A stretch of DNA of 47,623 nucleotides, from contig CANAPP010000021.1 of the NCBI GenBank assembly GCA_947363565.1, forward strand, positions 1 to 47,623, given 5' to 3'. Source of the stretch: an uncultured Lachnospiraceae bacterium (GTDB lineage Bacteria > Bacillota > Clostridia > Lachnospirales > Lachnospiraceae). Positions 16,681 to 23,741 of this stretch are shown here, in pieces. Made by a program: the position numbers and the translations under genes. The notes beneath the pieces were generated by a model, which searched no databases, was not told where the DNA came from, and saw only the letters and a program-made list of their open reading frames with translations. Position 1 is the stretch's first letter. The number at the start of each line of letters is the position of its first letter.

Positions 16681-19239
16681 TTATTCATTCCTTATCCGTT
16701 CCACTACACTCTCCCGATTCATTTTCTTAAATTCATGCTTCGGTATAGCGTAAGCGATCACTGCCAGCACAGGAAGCAGCAGGATACAGGGCAGCACGGT
16801 CAGGTGGACCGAGAAGAAAAATGCTTTTCCGATCGTATTTGTCAGGATCTGCTTTGCGCAGGTACAGATGATCAAGATTGCCAGGACGAACGCACCGCCG
16901 ATATATATGCCTCCTTCCGCGATCAGCATCTTAAGGATCTGGCGTTTCGTCATGCCCACTGCCTCCAGAAGAGCCAGCTCCTTTTTGCGGCTTAAGACAG
17001 ACGCGGCCATCGTATTAAAAAAGTTCATGATGCCGATAAATGTAAGCACTGCCACCAAAAATGCACCTACCACATAATATTTCCGCAGATACCGCTGAAA
17101 GCTCTCCTTCATATCCAGCACGGAAAACAGGTTCATCATGTCATTTTCCCTGAGCACAGTATCCTTGATATACTGGCGCATCTCTTTTTCCCTGCCCTTT
17201 TCTACATCAACTGCCCCGTACATCGCCCGGTCTTCGCCGGTAAAACGGATAAATTCCTCCTCCGGCAGGATCACTGTCAGGTAGATACAGTCCGCATAGG
17301 GATAATCCAACGCAAAAGGCATCTTTGCCTCACCGAGGACCTGATATTCCTTCCTGCCCTTTTCTTTAACTTCCAGGGAAAATACATCTCCCTCCCGGTA
17401 GTAGGATTCCGGATTCTCCCAATTGACCGTATACCTGTCGTTAAAATCGGTGATCACATAGTTCCCGCTCTGAAACTCCTCCCAGGAACAGGGCTTTTCT
17501 TTCCACTCCAACTTGTCAAACGCCGGCTCATTTACCCCCATCAGATGAACCCTGATCTGGTTCTTTGCTTTAGCCTCTTTCCACAGCTCTTTTTCGTACT
17601 CCGACCAGTCCTGCCCGTGGTTCTTCGCGTTCTCCTCCCAGACCTCCAACAGTGACTCTTCCATCTCGTGGCTTTCCGGCAGGTAATACACATACCCGGC
17701 GCTTATTTTTCCCGGACTTTTATCCAGCAGCTCTCGGATCTTTGGCGTTATCGCGTGAAAATTGGCCATGTCCGCACTGCTGCCCAACTGGTCAACCTGA
17801 AAATCTGCCGCCAGGAAGGTCTGTTTATAAGCATCAAAATCATATCCCCCGACCATCATCACGATACCGTCCACCACTACCATGGACAGCGCCACGGACA
17901 GCATAACGATCAATCCCTTTTTCCAGTTCTTAAGCATATTCCCTGCGGCCATACCCCACCAGCTCACGGATGTATTTCTCTTTACCTTTCTCTTCGTCTG
18001 CTCGCCGTCCGCCAGGCGCAGTGCCTCCACCGGCGATACATGCTCCACCATCCGGCACGCCTGGATACTGGACAGATATACCGTCAGCAGCGTAAATGCG
18101 CCCGCCGCCAGAAAGATAAGGGGATGGGCAGACACCACCGCCAGAGACTCATCCGAAGCGCTGCTGTCTATTTGTGCGGAAGCTGAGAGGGATGGCGCCA
18201 TCAGGACTGCCGCTCCGTATCCAAGCAGAAGCCCCGCCGGAATCCCCACCGCTGACAGATACCACGCCTGCATACGCACAATTTTCTTAAGCTGCTTTCC
18301 CGTCGTCCCCACATTTTTCAACAGTCCGTAAGTGCGGATGTCGGTCTTTATGGAAATATTGAAAATGTTATAGATGATCAGATAGCCTGCCAGTATCACA
18401 AAGCACACCATGACGATGACCGACCCGAAGGAAAAGGCATCTTCCTCCATCAGGTCATAAGCAGGATTGACTTCAAATCCGTTTCCTTTCCCGATAAAAC
18501 CTGCATTTTCAGATAATTGCGCCGTCTTCTTCTGCAAGTTCCACTCGTTCTTAAACCAGACGCAGAAGTCCCTTCCGCCGTTATAGACACCGTTTTTCAG
18601 CTCTTCTCCCGTCACCGGATAACGGTTTTTCAAGGCATACTCCTCGGACAGCCAGACCATCTGCCCGAGCACTGCCTTGTCCCCCTTCCAGAACCCGCAG
18701 AGCCTGAAAGTGTCTGTCCGTTTCTCCCCGGTAACCGGATTCTGCTCCCAGGTGATCTCTACCTTCTCCCCAAGCTTATGCGGGATACCCATGGCGTCCA
18801 GGACCAATGTACTGATTGCGGCCTCATCCGCCTTTCTGGGAAGCCGTCCTTTTTCAGGCGTACAGTTAAAGCTCTCTGCAAGGTATTTATCCGCGTATCT
18901 TACTTCGCCGGAAAACTGCACCCGATCGTCGCAGAGCGCCCCTAAAAATATCCCCTGCCCGAATCGGTCAACCTTATCATCCGCTTTAATCGCACGCAAA
19001 ACCCCCTCGACCGCCTTGTCCGGCAAGTTCTGGGCAATGGCGTGAGAGGAATCCATAAATGATCGGATATCCGCCGCACGCTTGGATAAGATCAGCGATA
19101 CCGTCCCGGCAAACAGGCTGGTAAATAAGAGCGACGTCAGCATGACCGCCAAGACCGCGATCCGGTTCCTTCCTTTGTTCATCCGCATAAAACGCTTCGT
19201 CAGCAGATGAAGTGTACCTTTACTCTCTACCCTTACCAT
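16681..19239 (-). CDS. ABC transporter permease, FtsX-type
   Basis: 852 residues from the ATG at 19239, seven bases after GGAGG. There is an N-terminal membrane segment (about residues 25-50), then a large extracellular domain. Three membrane segments around an FtsX domain follow (ISIKTDIRTYGLLKNVGTTG). A second extracellular region is followed by a C-terminal FtsX domain (LSRKKELALLEAVGMTKRQI) with three helices. This two-FtsX plan is shared with macrolide, lipoprotein and antimicrobial-peptide exporters. It overlaps the ATPase gene by 20 bp and follows a two-component system, so antimicrobial sensing and resistance is a reasonable but unproven role. Confidence 0.87.
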   Translation of the reverse strand: MVRVESKGTLHLLTKRFMRMNKGRNRIAVLAVMLTSLLFTSLFAGTVSLILSKRAADIRSFMDSSHAIAQNLPDKAVEGVLRAIKADDKVDRFGQGIFLGALCDDRVQFSGEVRYADKYLAESFNCTPEKGRLPRKADEAAISTLVLDAMGIPHKLGEKVEITWEQNPVTGEKRTDTFRLCGFWKGDKAVLGQMVWLSEEYALKNRYPVTGEELKNGVYNGGRDFCVWFKNEWNLQKKTAQLSENAGFIGKGNGFEVNPAYDLMEEDAFSFGSVIVMVCFVILAGYLIIYNIFNISIKTDIRTYGLLKNVGTTGKQLKKIVRMQAWYLSAVGIPAGLLLGYGAAVLMAPSLSASAQIDSSASDESLAVVSAHPLIFLAAGAFTLLTVYLSSIQACRMVEHVSPVEALRLADGEQTKRKVKRNTSVSWWGMAAGNMLKNWKKGLIVMLSVALSMVVVDGIVMMVGGYDFDAYKQTFLAADFQVDQLGSSADMANFHAITPKIRELLDKSPGKISAGYVYYLPESHEMEESLLEVWEENAKNHGQDWSEYEKELWKEAKAKNQIRVHLMGVNEPAFDKLEWKEKPCSWEEFQSGNYVITDFNDRYTVNWENPESYYREGDVFSLEVKEKGRKEYQVLGEAKMPFALDYPYADCIYLTVILPEEEFIRFTGEDRAMYGAVDVEKGREKEMRQYIKDTVLRENDMMNLFSVLDMKESFQRYLRKYYVVGAFLVAVLTFIGIMNFFNTMAASVLSRKKELALLEAVGMTKRQILKMLIAEGGIYIGGAFVLAILIICTCAKQILTNTIGKAFFFSVHLTVLPCILLLPVLAVIAYAIPKHEFKKMNRESVVERIRNE

Positions 19240-19924
19240 AGGAATGCCTCCTTTCACTGCCGGATACAATCTTTCCGTCCTCTATCCTGAGGATCCTGTC
19301 CGCAAGCTGTGCGATCTCTTCGTTATGGGTAATCATGACTATCGTCTGATGGAACTGGTCACTGGTCACCTTAAGAAGCCCCAGCACATCCTGGCTTGTG
19401 CGGGAATCAAGGTTTCCCGTCGGCTCATCCGCCAGAAGGACTGCCGGCTTGAATGCCAGCGCCCTGGCGATCGCCACCCTCTGCTGCTGCCCGCCGGACA
19501 GTGTGGCGGGCAAGTTGGAAAGCTTCTCTGAAAGTCCCAGCGTACTGATGATCTCCTCCACATAATCCTGATCAACCCGCTTCCCGTCAAGCTTCACCGG
19601 AAGGATGATATTCTCCCATACATTGAGCATGGGCACCAGATTATACTGCTGAAAGACAAACCCAATATTCCGCCGCCGGAAAATGGTCAGCTGCTCGTCC
19701 GTCATACGGCTTAATTCCTGTCCGTCCACCGACACCGAACCCGAGGTAGGCACATCAAGCCCTCCGATCATGTGCAGAAGCGTAGACTTCCCGCTTCCGG
19801 AAGTTCCAACGATCGCCACGAACTCTCCTTTTTCCACCGCAAGATCCACCCCGTCCAGCGCCCGGACCGCAGTATCCTCCTTCCCATATATCTTCCTTAG
19901 ATTTACTGCTGTCAATATCTTCAT
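19220..19924 (-). CDS. ABC transporter ATP-binding protein (LolD/MacB-like)
   Basis: 234 residues with every motif of an active ATPase: Walker A GTSGSGKSTLL, Q-loop FVFQQYN, signature LSGGQQQRVAIARAL, Walker B VLLADEPTGNLD and switch His in MITHNEE. It pairs with the overlapping FtsX permease (20-bp overlap). The ribosome site is GGAGA. A 177-bp gap separates it from the kinase gene, without a clear promoter or terminator, so all four genes may be one operon. Confidence 0.95.
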   Translation of the reverse strand: MKILTAVNLRKIYGKEDTAVRALDGVDLAVEKGEFVAIVGTSGSGKSTLLHMIGGLDVPTSGSVSVDGQELSRMTDEQLTIFRRRNIGFVFQQYNLVPMLNVWENIILPVKLDGKRVDQDYVEEIISTLGLSEKLSNLPATLSGGQQQRVAIARALAFKPAVLLADEPTGNLDSRTSQDVLGLLKVTSDQFHQTIVMITHNEEIAQLADRILRIEDGKIVSGSERRHSYGKGRE

Positions 19925-20101
19925 CTTACCTGTCTCCTTTCCTCAAGCCTGCGCGCTTTTTCGTATCCGCCGGCACCCTCAGCATTTAAAGAAGCACGCT
20001 TTATCCGCCGGGAACATGCCTTCCGTATACAAAAAAGTCCGCATTGCTTTTCTACAATACAGACTCTACCACACAAATATCTCCAGACAGTTTCCCAAAT
20101 A

Positions 20102-21016
20102 TCACAGTATTGATACATTTGCACAATTAGGTAAAAATACAGAAAACACTGTCCCTTCCCCTGCTTTGGAAGAAACCCTGATATACCCTTTCTGCGCCTG
20201 CACGATCTCCCTGGCCAGATACAGCCCAATCCCCACACCCGGCCTGTCCGACACCGAAAAGCTTCGGTAGAACCGGGAAAAAATCTTCGGTATCTCCTCT
20301 TCATCAATCCCAATCCCGTCATCCGCAACATCAATCCTTACGAAAAATGAATACTCCTGCGCGCGCACAACGATATTACCGCCGTCCTCCGTATATTTTA
20401 CCGCATTATCCAAAATATTTCCCAGCGCCTCTGTCGTCCACTTCAAGTCAAAATCCGCTTTCAGGCAAGTCTTTTCAACCTTCAGGGAAATCCGCTTCTC
20501 TTCTGCCTTTTTCCCATACTCTCCCCTAAGTCTTTCAAACAGCTCCCACACCTGCGCCCGTTCCGGATGCACTGCGATGATCCCGTTCTCCATCCTCGAC
20601 AGCTTGACCAGCGACTGGATGAGAAAATCCAGTTTCTCTGTCTGCTCCAGTATCGTATCCGCAATCTCCGAATCCCCCGGCGTCTCCTCCGCCAAAAGCT
20701 CCGCATAAATCTTAAGATTGGAAACCGGCGTCAGCGTCTGGTGGGAGATATCAGAAATCAATCCCTGGATCACATCCTTCTGTCTCTGCTGATTCTCCTT
20801 CGCAAGCTGGCTGTCATCCAGATACCTTTTGAGGCTGTTCTCCAGCAGTGACACTTTTTCCTCGGAAATCGCCTTGCGCAGAAGCTCCCCTTTCTCCGCC
20901 TGGCTGATCATATCCTGGAGCCGGTTCAGAAGCGCACGCTCCCGCCAATAAAAAAATCCGTACCAGAACAAGCCTGTAACAAGCGCTGTAACAAGCACCA
21001 TACCCGCATATATCAT
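20102..21016 (-). CDS. Sensor histidine kinase with minimal input domain
   Basis: 304 residues from the ATG at 21016, six bases after AAGGAGG. A single N-terminal membrane segment (about residues 3-20) leads straight into a coiled coil, with no extracellular sensor. The phospho-acceptor motif is LISDISHQTLTPVSNLK. The ATPase domain has N-box NILDNAVKYT, DDGIGIDEEEIPKIFSRFYRS (G1/F-box region) and GVGIGLYLAREIV. Such minimal kinases often sense through a partner such as the ABC permease encoded downstream. It is 36 bp after the response regulator gene. Confidence 0.93.
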   Translation of the reverse strand: MIYAGMVLVTALVTGLFWYGFFYWRERALLNRLQDMISQAEKGELLRKAISEEKVSLLENSLKRYLDDSQLAKENQQRQKDVIQGLISDISHQTLTPVSNLKIYAELLAEETPGDSEIADTILEQTEKLDFLIQSLVKLSRMENGIIAVHPERAQVWELFERLRGEYGKKAEEKRISLKVEKTCLKADFDLKWTTEALGNILDNAVKYTEDGGNIVVRAQEYSFFVRIDVADDGIGIDEEEIPKIFSRFYRSFSVSDRPGVGIGLYLAREIVQAQKGYIRVSSKAGEGTVFSVFLPNCANVSIL

Positions 21017-21052
21017 CAACGTCCTCCTTACACCGACCGGCCTTCGGGTCTC

Positions 21053-21730
21053 TTAATTCTTTACCGCCCAGGTATACCCGATCCCATACACCGTTTTAAT
21101 GTAGTCAGGATTCCCGGAATCCGTCTCCAGCTTATCCCGGAGCCGCTTGACCGCCACCGTCAGGGCATGCTCGTCCACGAACTCTGTCTCCCCCTGCCAG
21201 ACCGAATCGATCAGGTAACTGCGCTTAAGCGTCGCCCCTCTGTTTTCGCACAGTAACCTTAACAGCCTCTGCTCAGTCTTACTGAGCTCTACCGCCTGCC
21301 CGTCCCGGTAAAATTCCATCCGTTCAAAGTCAAAATCGAACCCGTCAATCTGTATCCGGCTTTTCATTCTCTCCTCCCTCTGCCTGAGCCAGACAGCCAC
21401 TCTCGCCCGCAGCACCATCAGGCTGAAAGGCTTCGTAATATAGTCATTGGCCCCGGCCTCCAGCCCCGTCACGATATCCAGCTCCATATTATTCACCGTG
21501 ATAAGGAGCACCGGTGTCTGGCATTTCTCTCTTACTTCCCGCACAAAATCAATGCCGTTCCCGTCTGGAAGATTGACATCCAGAAGGATCAAAGCTACTT
21601 CTCTTGCCCGCAAAACCTCCCTCGCGTCCTTTAATGTCCGGCACTGGGAAAAGGAGTAGGATTCATTTTTCAATGCAAGGCGGATACCGTTATTCAATTT
21701 TTCATCATCCTCAATAATTAAAATTTCCAA
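21053..21730 (-). CDS. OmpR-type response regulator
   Basis: About 225 residues: receiver domain (ILIIEDDEKLNNGIRLA, phosphorylated Asp in ILLDVNLPDG, Lys in YITKPFS) and a C-terminal winged helix (LSKTEQRLLRLLCENRG, ALTVAVKRLRDKL, IKTVYGIGYTW). The start is uncertain. TTG at 21730 lies seven bases after AGAGG and gives MEILIIEDD. GTG at 21733 and ATG at 21748 are alternatives, and the ATG overlaps the stop of a short upstream reading frame (TAATG). It is first in the operon with the kinase and ABC transporter and presumably activates that transporter. Confidence 0.93.
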   Translation of the reverse strand: MEILIIEDDEKLNNGIRLALKNESYSFSQCRTLKDAREVLRAREVALILLDVNLPDGNGIDFVREVREKCQTPVLLITVNNMELDIVTGLEAGANDYITKPFSLMVLRARVAVWLRQREERMKSRIQIDGFDFDFERMEFYRDGQAVELSKTEQRLLRLLCENRGATLKRSYLIDSVWQGETEFVDEHALTVAVKRLRDKLETDSGNPDYIKTVYGIGYTWAVKN

Positions 21731-21747
21731 CACTTTTCCTCTGCACA

Positions 21748-21870
21748 TTAAACTTGGGTAAAATCAATCTCCAGGCCACCACCGTAGATTTCCGCCGAGA
21801 TCTTATCTGAAAATGTATATTCCTTCATATCCCCGCTTAAAATCATACACCTGAACCCGGCTCTCTTCAA
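21748..21870 (-). pseudogene. Short reading frame, possible gene remnant
   Basis: A 40-codon open frame runs to a TAA that overlaps an ATG of the response regulator frame. Translated, it includes MKEYTFSDKISAEIYGGGLE and then IDFTQV, which looks like a genuine protein end. There is no good start codon or ribosome site: a TTG directly follows a stop. An overlapping frame is also open for about 30 codons. I read it as the C-terminal remnant of a gene cut off near the palindromic element beginning at 21895. A small leader peptide is the alternative. Confidence 0.25.
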
Positions 21871-21894
21871 TTTCTAAAGAACAATCCATCCAGT

Positions 21895-22047
21895 TAACGT
21901 CTTCCAAATAACCCGACGCTGTATGCAGGATTAATTTTCAGTCTGCAAGGCAAGTTTCCGGCGGCGCAGCAATGGCTACGGCCAGAAAATCTAACGCAGC
22001 AGATGAAGTTCAGACAAATACAGCGTCGGGTTAATTTGGAGACGTTA
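21895..22047 (-). repeat. Long imperfect palindromic intergenic element
   Basis: The outer arms, 21895-21924 and 22018-22047, are inverted copies of about 30 bp that differ by two single-base bulges. Their inner 15 bp (21910-21924 and 22018-22032, AACCCGACGCTGTAT and its complement) match perfectly. Inside are nested dyads: TCTGC with GCAGA, and TTTCTGGC with GCCGGAAA. The element begins two bases past the thiT stop codon. It would fold into a long branched hairpin in RNA. I see no open reading frame and no target duplication. It resembles a REP- or MITE-like intergenic repeat. Confidence 0.7.
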
Positions 22048-22049
22048 TA

Positions 22050-22715
22050 CTAGGAGACAGCCGTCTTCTTCACCTGGTTAAGTGCGCCTGCGACCGCCGG
22101 TATCATCAGGATAGCCACGGTAATGATCCCCTCCGCCAAAAGATAGCTGTAATTATACGCGATTGGGTAAATGCTCCGCAGCGACTGTGGGAAATTCTCC
22201 GGCATATAGTCCATCCAGTAAAGATACCCGCCAAGGGAATGAAATGCCCCTCTCGCCAGCACCGCCGCGATATAGCCCTTTACCAGGCCATTGGACTGCT
22301 TCGCAAAGAACCCGGCAATGCCGAGAGCTGCAAACGCGAAGAAGTAGTCGCAGCACACCTGGAAAAAGGATAATACAAACGGCTCCTGGATAAACTGCAG
22401 GATACTATAGGCAAGCCCTACTAAAACTCCCGCCTTAACGCCGTACCAGTTCGCGACCAGCACGATAAAAAGCATGCTGCACAGCGTCACACTGCCGCCC
22501 CAGGGCATCTCAAAAATTTTGATATACGACGTCACAAAGGCAAGCGCCATCGCCATCGCACAGAATACAAGCTGCCTTGTAGTCATCTTATTTTTTTCCG
22601 AGCCTTTCCCCGCAAAGATGATCGCCAGCAAAAACAGGACAAGCCCCGCCGCGACACACACTGCGTAACCGGCAACGGTCAGGCCGCCTTCTGCATTTAC
22701 AAAAAACTGAAACAT
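22050..22715 (-). CDS. thiT: Thiamine transporter ThiT (ECF substrate-binding subunit)
   Basis: 221 residues from the ATG at 22715, seven to eight bases after AAGGAGG. It has the S-component core (MPWGGSVTLCSMLFIVLVAN, then YYFAFAALGIAGFF-like and GAFHSLGGYLYWM segments). In other bacteria ThiT binds thiamine and works with the shared energy-coupling module EcfAA'T, which is not in this window. It is about 30 residues longer than the usual ThiT because of an extra N-terminal membrane segment (about residues 15-35). The TPP riboswitch directly upstream supports the assignment. Confidence 0.93.
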   Translation of the reverse strand: MFQFFVNAEGGLTVAGYAVCVAAGLVLFLLAIIFAGKGSEKNKMTTRQLVFCAMAMALAFVTSYIKIFEMPWGGSVTLCSMLFIVLVANWYGVKAGVLVGLAYSILQFIQEPFVLSFFQVCCDYFFAFAALGIAGFFAKQSNGLVKGYIAAVLARGAFHSLGGYLYWMDYMPENFPQSLRSIYPIAYNYSYLLAEGIITVAILMIPAVAGALNQVKKTAVS

Positions 22716-22723
22716 AAAAACAC

Positions 22724-22765
22724 CTCCTTCATCTTCGATTGAAGACAAAGGAGATACAATATCTC
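22724..22765 (-). promoter_or_regulatory. Riboswitch expression platform: ribosome-site hairpin and alternative stem
   Basis: Minus-strand CTCCTTTGTCTTC (22741-22753) pairs across a four-base loop with GAAGATGAAGGAG (22724-22736), using 13 pairs of which two are G-U. This hides the thiT GGAGG. An alternative stem, GAGATA with TATCTC (22751-22765), shares three bases with it, so the two cannot both form fully. This indicates translational control. Confidence 0.7.
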
Positions 22766-22766
22766 T

Positions 22767-22873
22767 CATAACGCATCCCTACGTTGGCATTATCCAAATC
22801 AGGTTATAGGTCTGGGCGGTGTCAGCCCACTCTCAGCCTGCTCCATGCAAGCTCCCTTGTCATCAATCTTATG
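22767..22873 (-). promoter_or_regulatory. TPP riboswitch aptamer (THI element)
   Basis: The minus strand carries the conserved THI-box segments in order: AAGGGAGC, GGCTGAGAGTGGGC, GACC, AACCTGATTTGGATAATGCC and GTAGGGATG. CATAA (22869-22873 side) and TTATG (22767-22771 side) can close the outer helix. It lies between a consensus promoter and thiT. Bound thiamine pyrophosphate would reduce thiT expression. Confidence 0.95.
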
Positions 22874-22889
22874 TAATTTTACAAATGTT

Positions 22890-22918
22890 ATCATAAATCA
22901 TGATCCGGAAAATGTCAA
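22890..22918 (-). promoter_or_regulatory. Promoter of the riboswitch-thiT transcript
   Basis: Minus-strand TTGACA (22913-22918) and TATGAT (22890-22895) with a 17-base spacer. Transcription would start a few bases before the aptamer. Confidence 0.8.
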
Positions 22919-22958
22919 GTTTCAATTTTCCGCCCCATTTGCAGCCTCAACCGCAACT

Positions 22959-22986
22959 GTATTTTTATACAGTGTATCATAATACA
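22959..22986 (+). promoter_or_regulatory. Alternating TGTAT/ATACA half-sites before the XRE gene
   Basis: About 28 bp hold TGTAT, ATACA, TGTAT and ATACA in turn. The middle two form an 11-bp perfect palindrome, ATACAGTGTAT (22967-22977). A CATAAT that could act as a -10 overlaps the end. This suggests an operator, possibly for the small XRE regulator itself. Confidence 0.35.
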
Positions 22987-23043
22987 ACTTATGTTTCAAT
23001 AGAGATGTATCTATAATTCCACTTATAAGAGAGGTTTTGCATT

Positions 23044-23244
23044 ATGACGATTTACATTGACCTTGAACGTGTCATAAAAGACAAAAATGTCAGTAAAAAC
23101 AGTGTCTGCGAAGTGTGCCATCTTCAGCGCACGCAGCTCAATAATTACTGCAAAAGCAAGGTGTCCAGATTTGACCTTGACATACTGGCAAGGCTTTGTG
23201 CTTATCTGGAATGTACGCCGAATGACATTCTGAAGCTGCAATGA
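23044..23244 (+). CDS. Small XRE-type helix-turn-helix regulator
   Basis: 66 residues, almost all one helix-turn-helix domain: IDLERVIKDKNVSKNSVCE, LQRTQLNNYCKSKVSRFDL, and ILARLCAYLECTPNDILKLQ. The last segment (L-A-x-x-C-x-x-L-x-x-x-P-x-D-I-L) is typical of the small single-domain XRE regulators common in clostridia. No sensor domain is present. The ribosome site is AGAGG. It is alone between the divergent riboswitch transcript and a terminator, so its targets are unknown. Confidence 0.85.
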   Translation: MTIYIDLERVIKDKNVSKNSVCEVCHLQRTQLNNYCKSKVSRFDLDILARLCAYLECTPNDILKLQ

Positions 23245-23312
23245 CATGGCTTTGTTGCATTTCAGGCTGCCGTGCGAAATATCCACGGCATTTTCTTGAG
23301 TCAGAACATAGG

Positions 23313-23348
23313 AAAAGGTTGGGAAAGTGTTATAATTCCCAACCTTTT
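23313..23348. terminator. Bidirectional terminator between the XRE gene and spoIIID
   Basis: A perfect 13-bp stem, AAAAGGTTGGGAA (23313-23325) with TTCCCAACCTTTT (23336-23348), has a 10-base loop. A-rich and T-rich ends allow it to work on both strands. It lies between two convergent genes. Confidence 0.85.
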
Positions 23349-23351
23349 GCT

Positions 23352-23609
23352 TTATCGGTGTTCCAGATGAAGGTATTTCTCACGGGTAGCAAGTCCACCA
23401 CGTATATGGCGCTCGGACTTGTTGAGGTCTAAGATTTTCCGCGCCTCGGAAGCGAGAGACGGATTAATCTGGATGAGGCGCTCGGTTACGTCTTTATGTA
23501 TAGTACTTTTACTAACCCCAAACTTCTTCGCCGTCTGCCGTACCGTCGCTTTATGCTCAATAATATAATAAGCGATTTCTACTGCCCGCTCCTCAATATA
23601 ATCTTTCAT
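23352..23609 (-). CDS. spoIIID: Sporulation transcription factor SpoIIID
   Basis: 85 residues from the ATG at 23609, close to the family length. SpoIIID is the mother-cell DNA-binding protein that adjusts the sigma-E programme during sporulation. The sequence is highly characteristic: DYIEERAVEIAYYIIEHKAT, VRQTAKKFGVSKSTIHKDVT (helix-turn-helix) and a basic C-terminal tail (SERHIRGGLATREKY). Its ribosome site CAGGGG forms the 3' arm of a long hairpin (23616-23651). Its presence indicates an endospore former. Confidence 0.96.
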   Translation of the reverse strand: MKDYIEERAVEIAYYIIEHKATVRQTAKKFGVSKSTIHKDVTERLIQINPSLASEARKILDLNKSERHIRGGLATREKYLHLEHR

Positions 23610-23615
23610 ACAAAA

Positions 23616-23651
23616 CCCCTGCACTCATTGTTTTTACAATGTATGCAGGGG
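23616..23651 (-). promoter_or_regulatory. Hairpin covering the spoIIID ribosome binding site
   Basis: CCCCTGCA and TGCAGGGG plus CATTGT and ACAATG form a 14-bp stem with one symmetric 2-by-2 internal loop and a four-base loop. On the minus strand its 3' arm contains the spoIIID ribosome site, and TTTTG follows. It could block translation or end transcription coming from the RQC-GNAT gene. Confidence 0.6.
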
Positions 23652-23741
23652 CCAGGTACAGTATGCACGAAGCGCCTGTCCTTATCAGCACTTTTCAACT
23701 CCTGTTTTCTGCCGCCTCATACTCTGGCACCGCAGAACATC

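Noticed and set aside
19921-20334. 137-codon open frame overlapping the end of the histidine kinase gene
   Set aside because: It lies in another frame of the well-supported kinase catalytic domain, is rich in Arg, Cys and Gly, and has no ribosome site or recognisable motif.
21895-22047. Palindromic element as a simple rho-independent terminator for thiT
   Set aside because: The structure is over 150 bp with a branched interior and has no T tract after the 3' arm.
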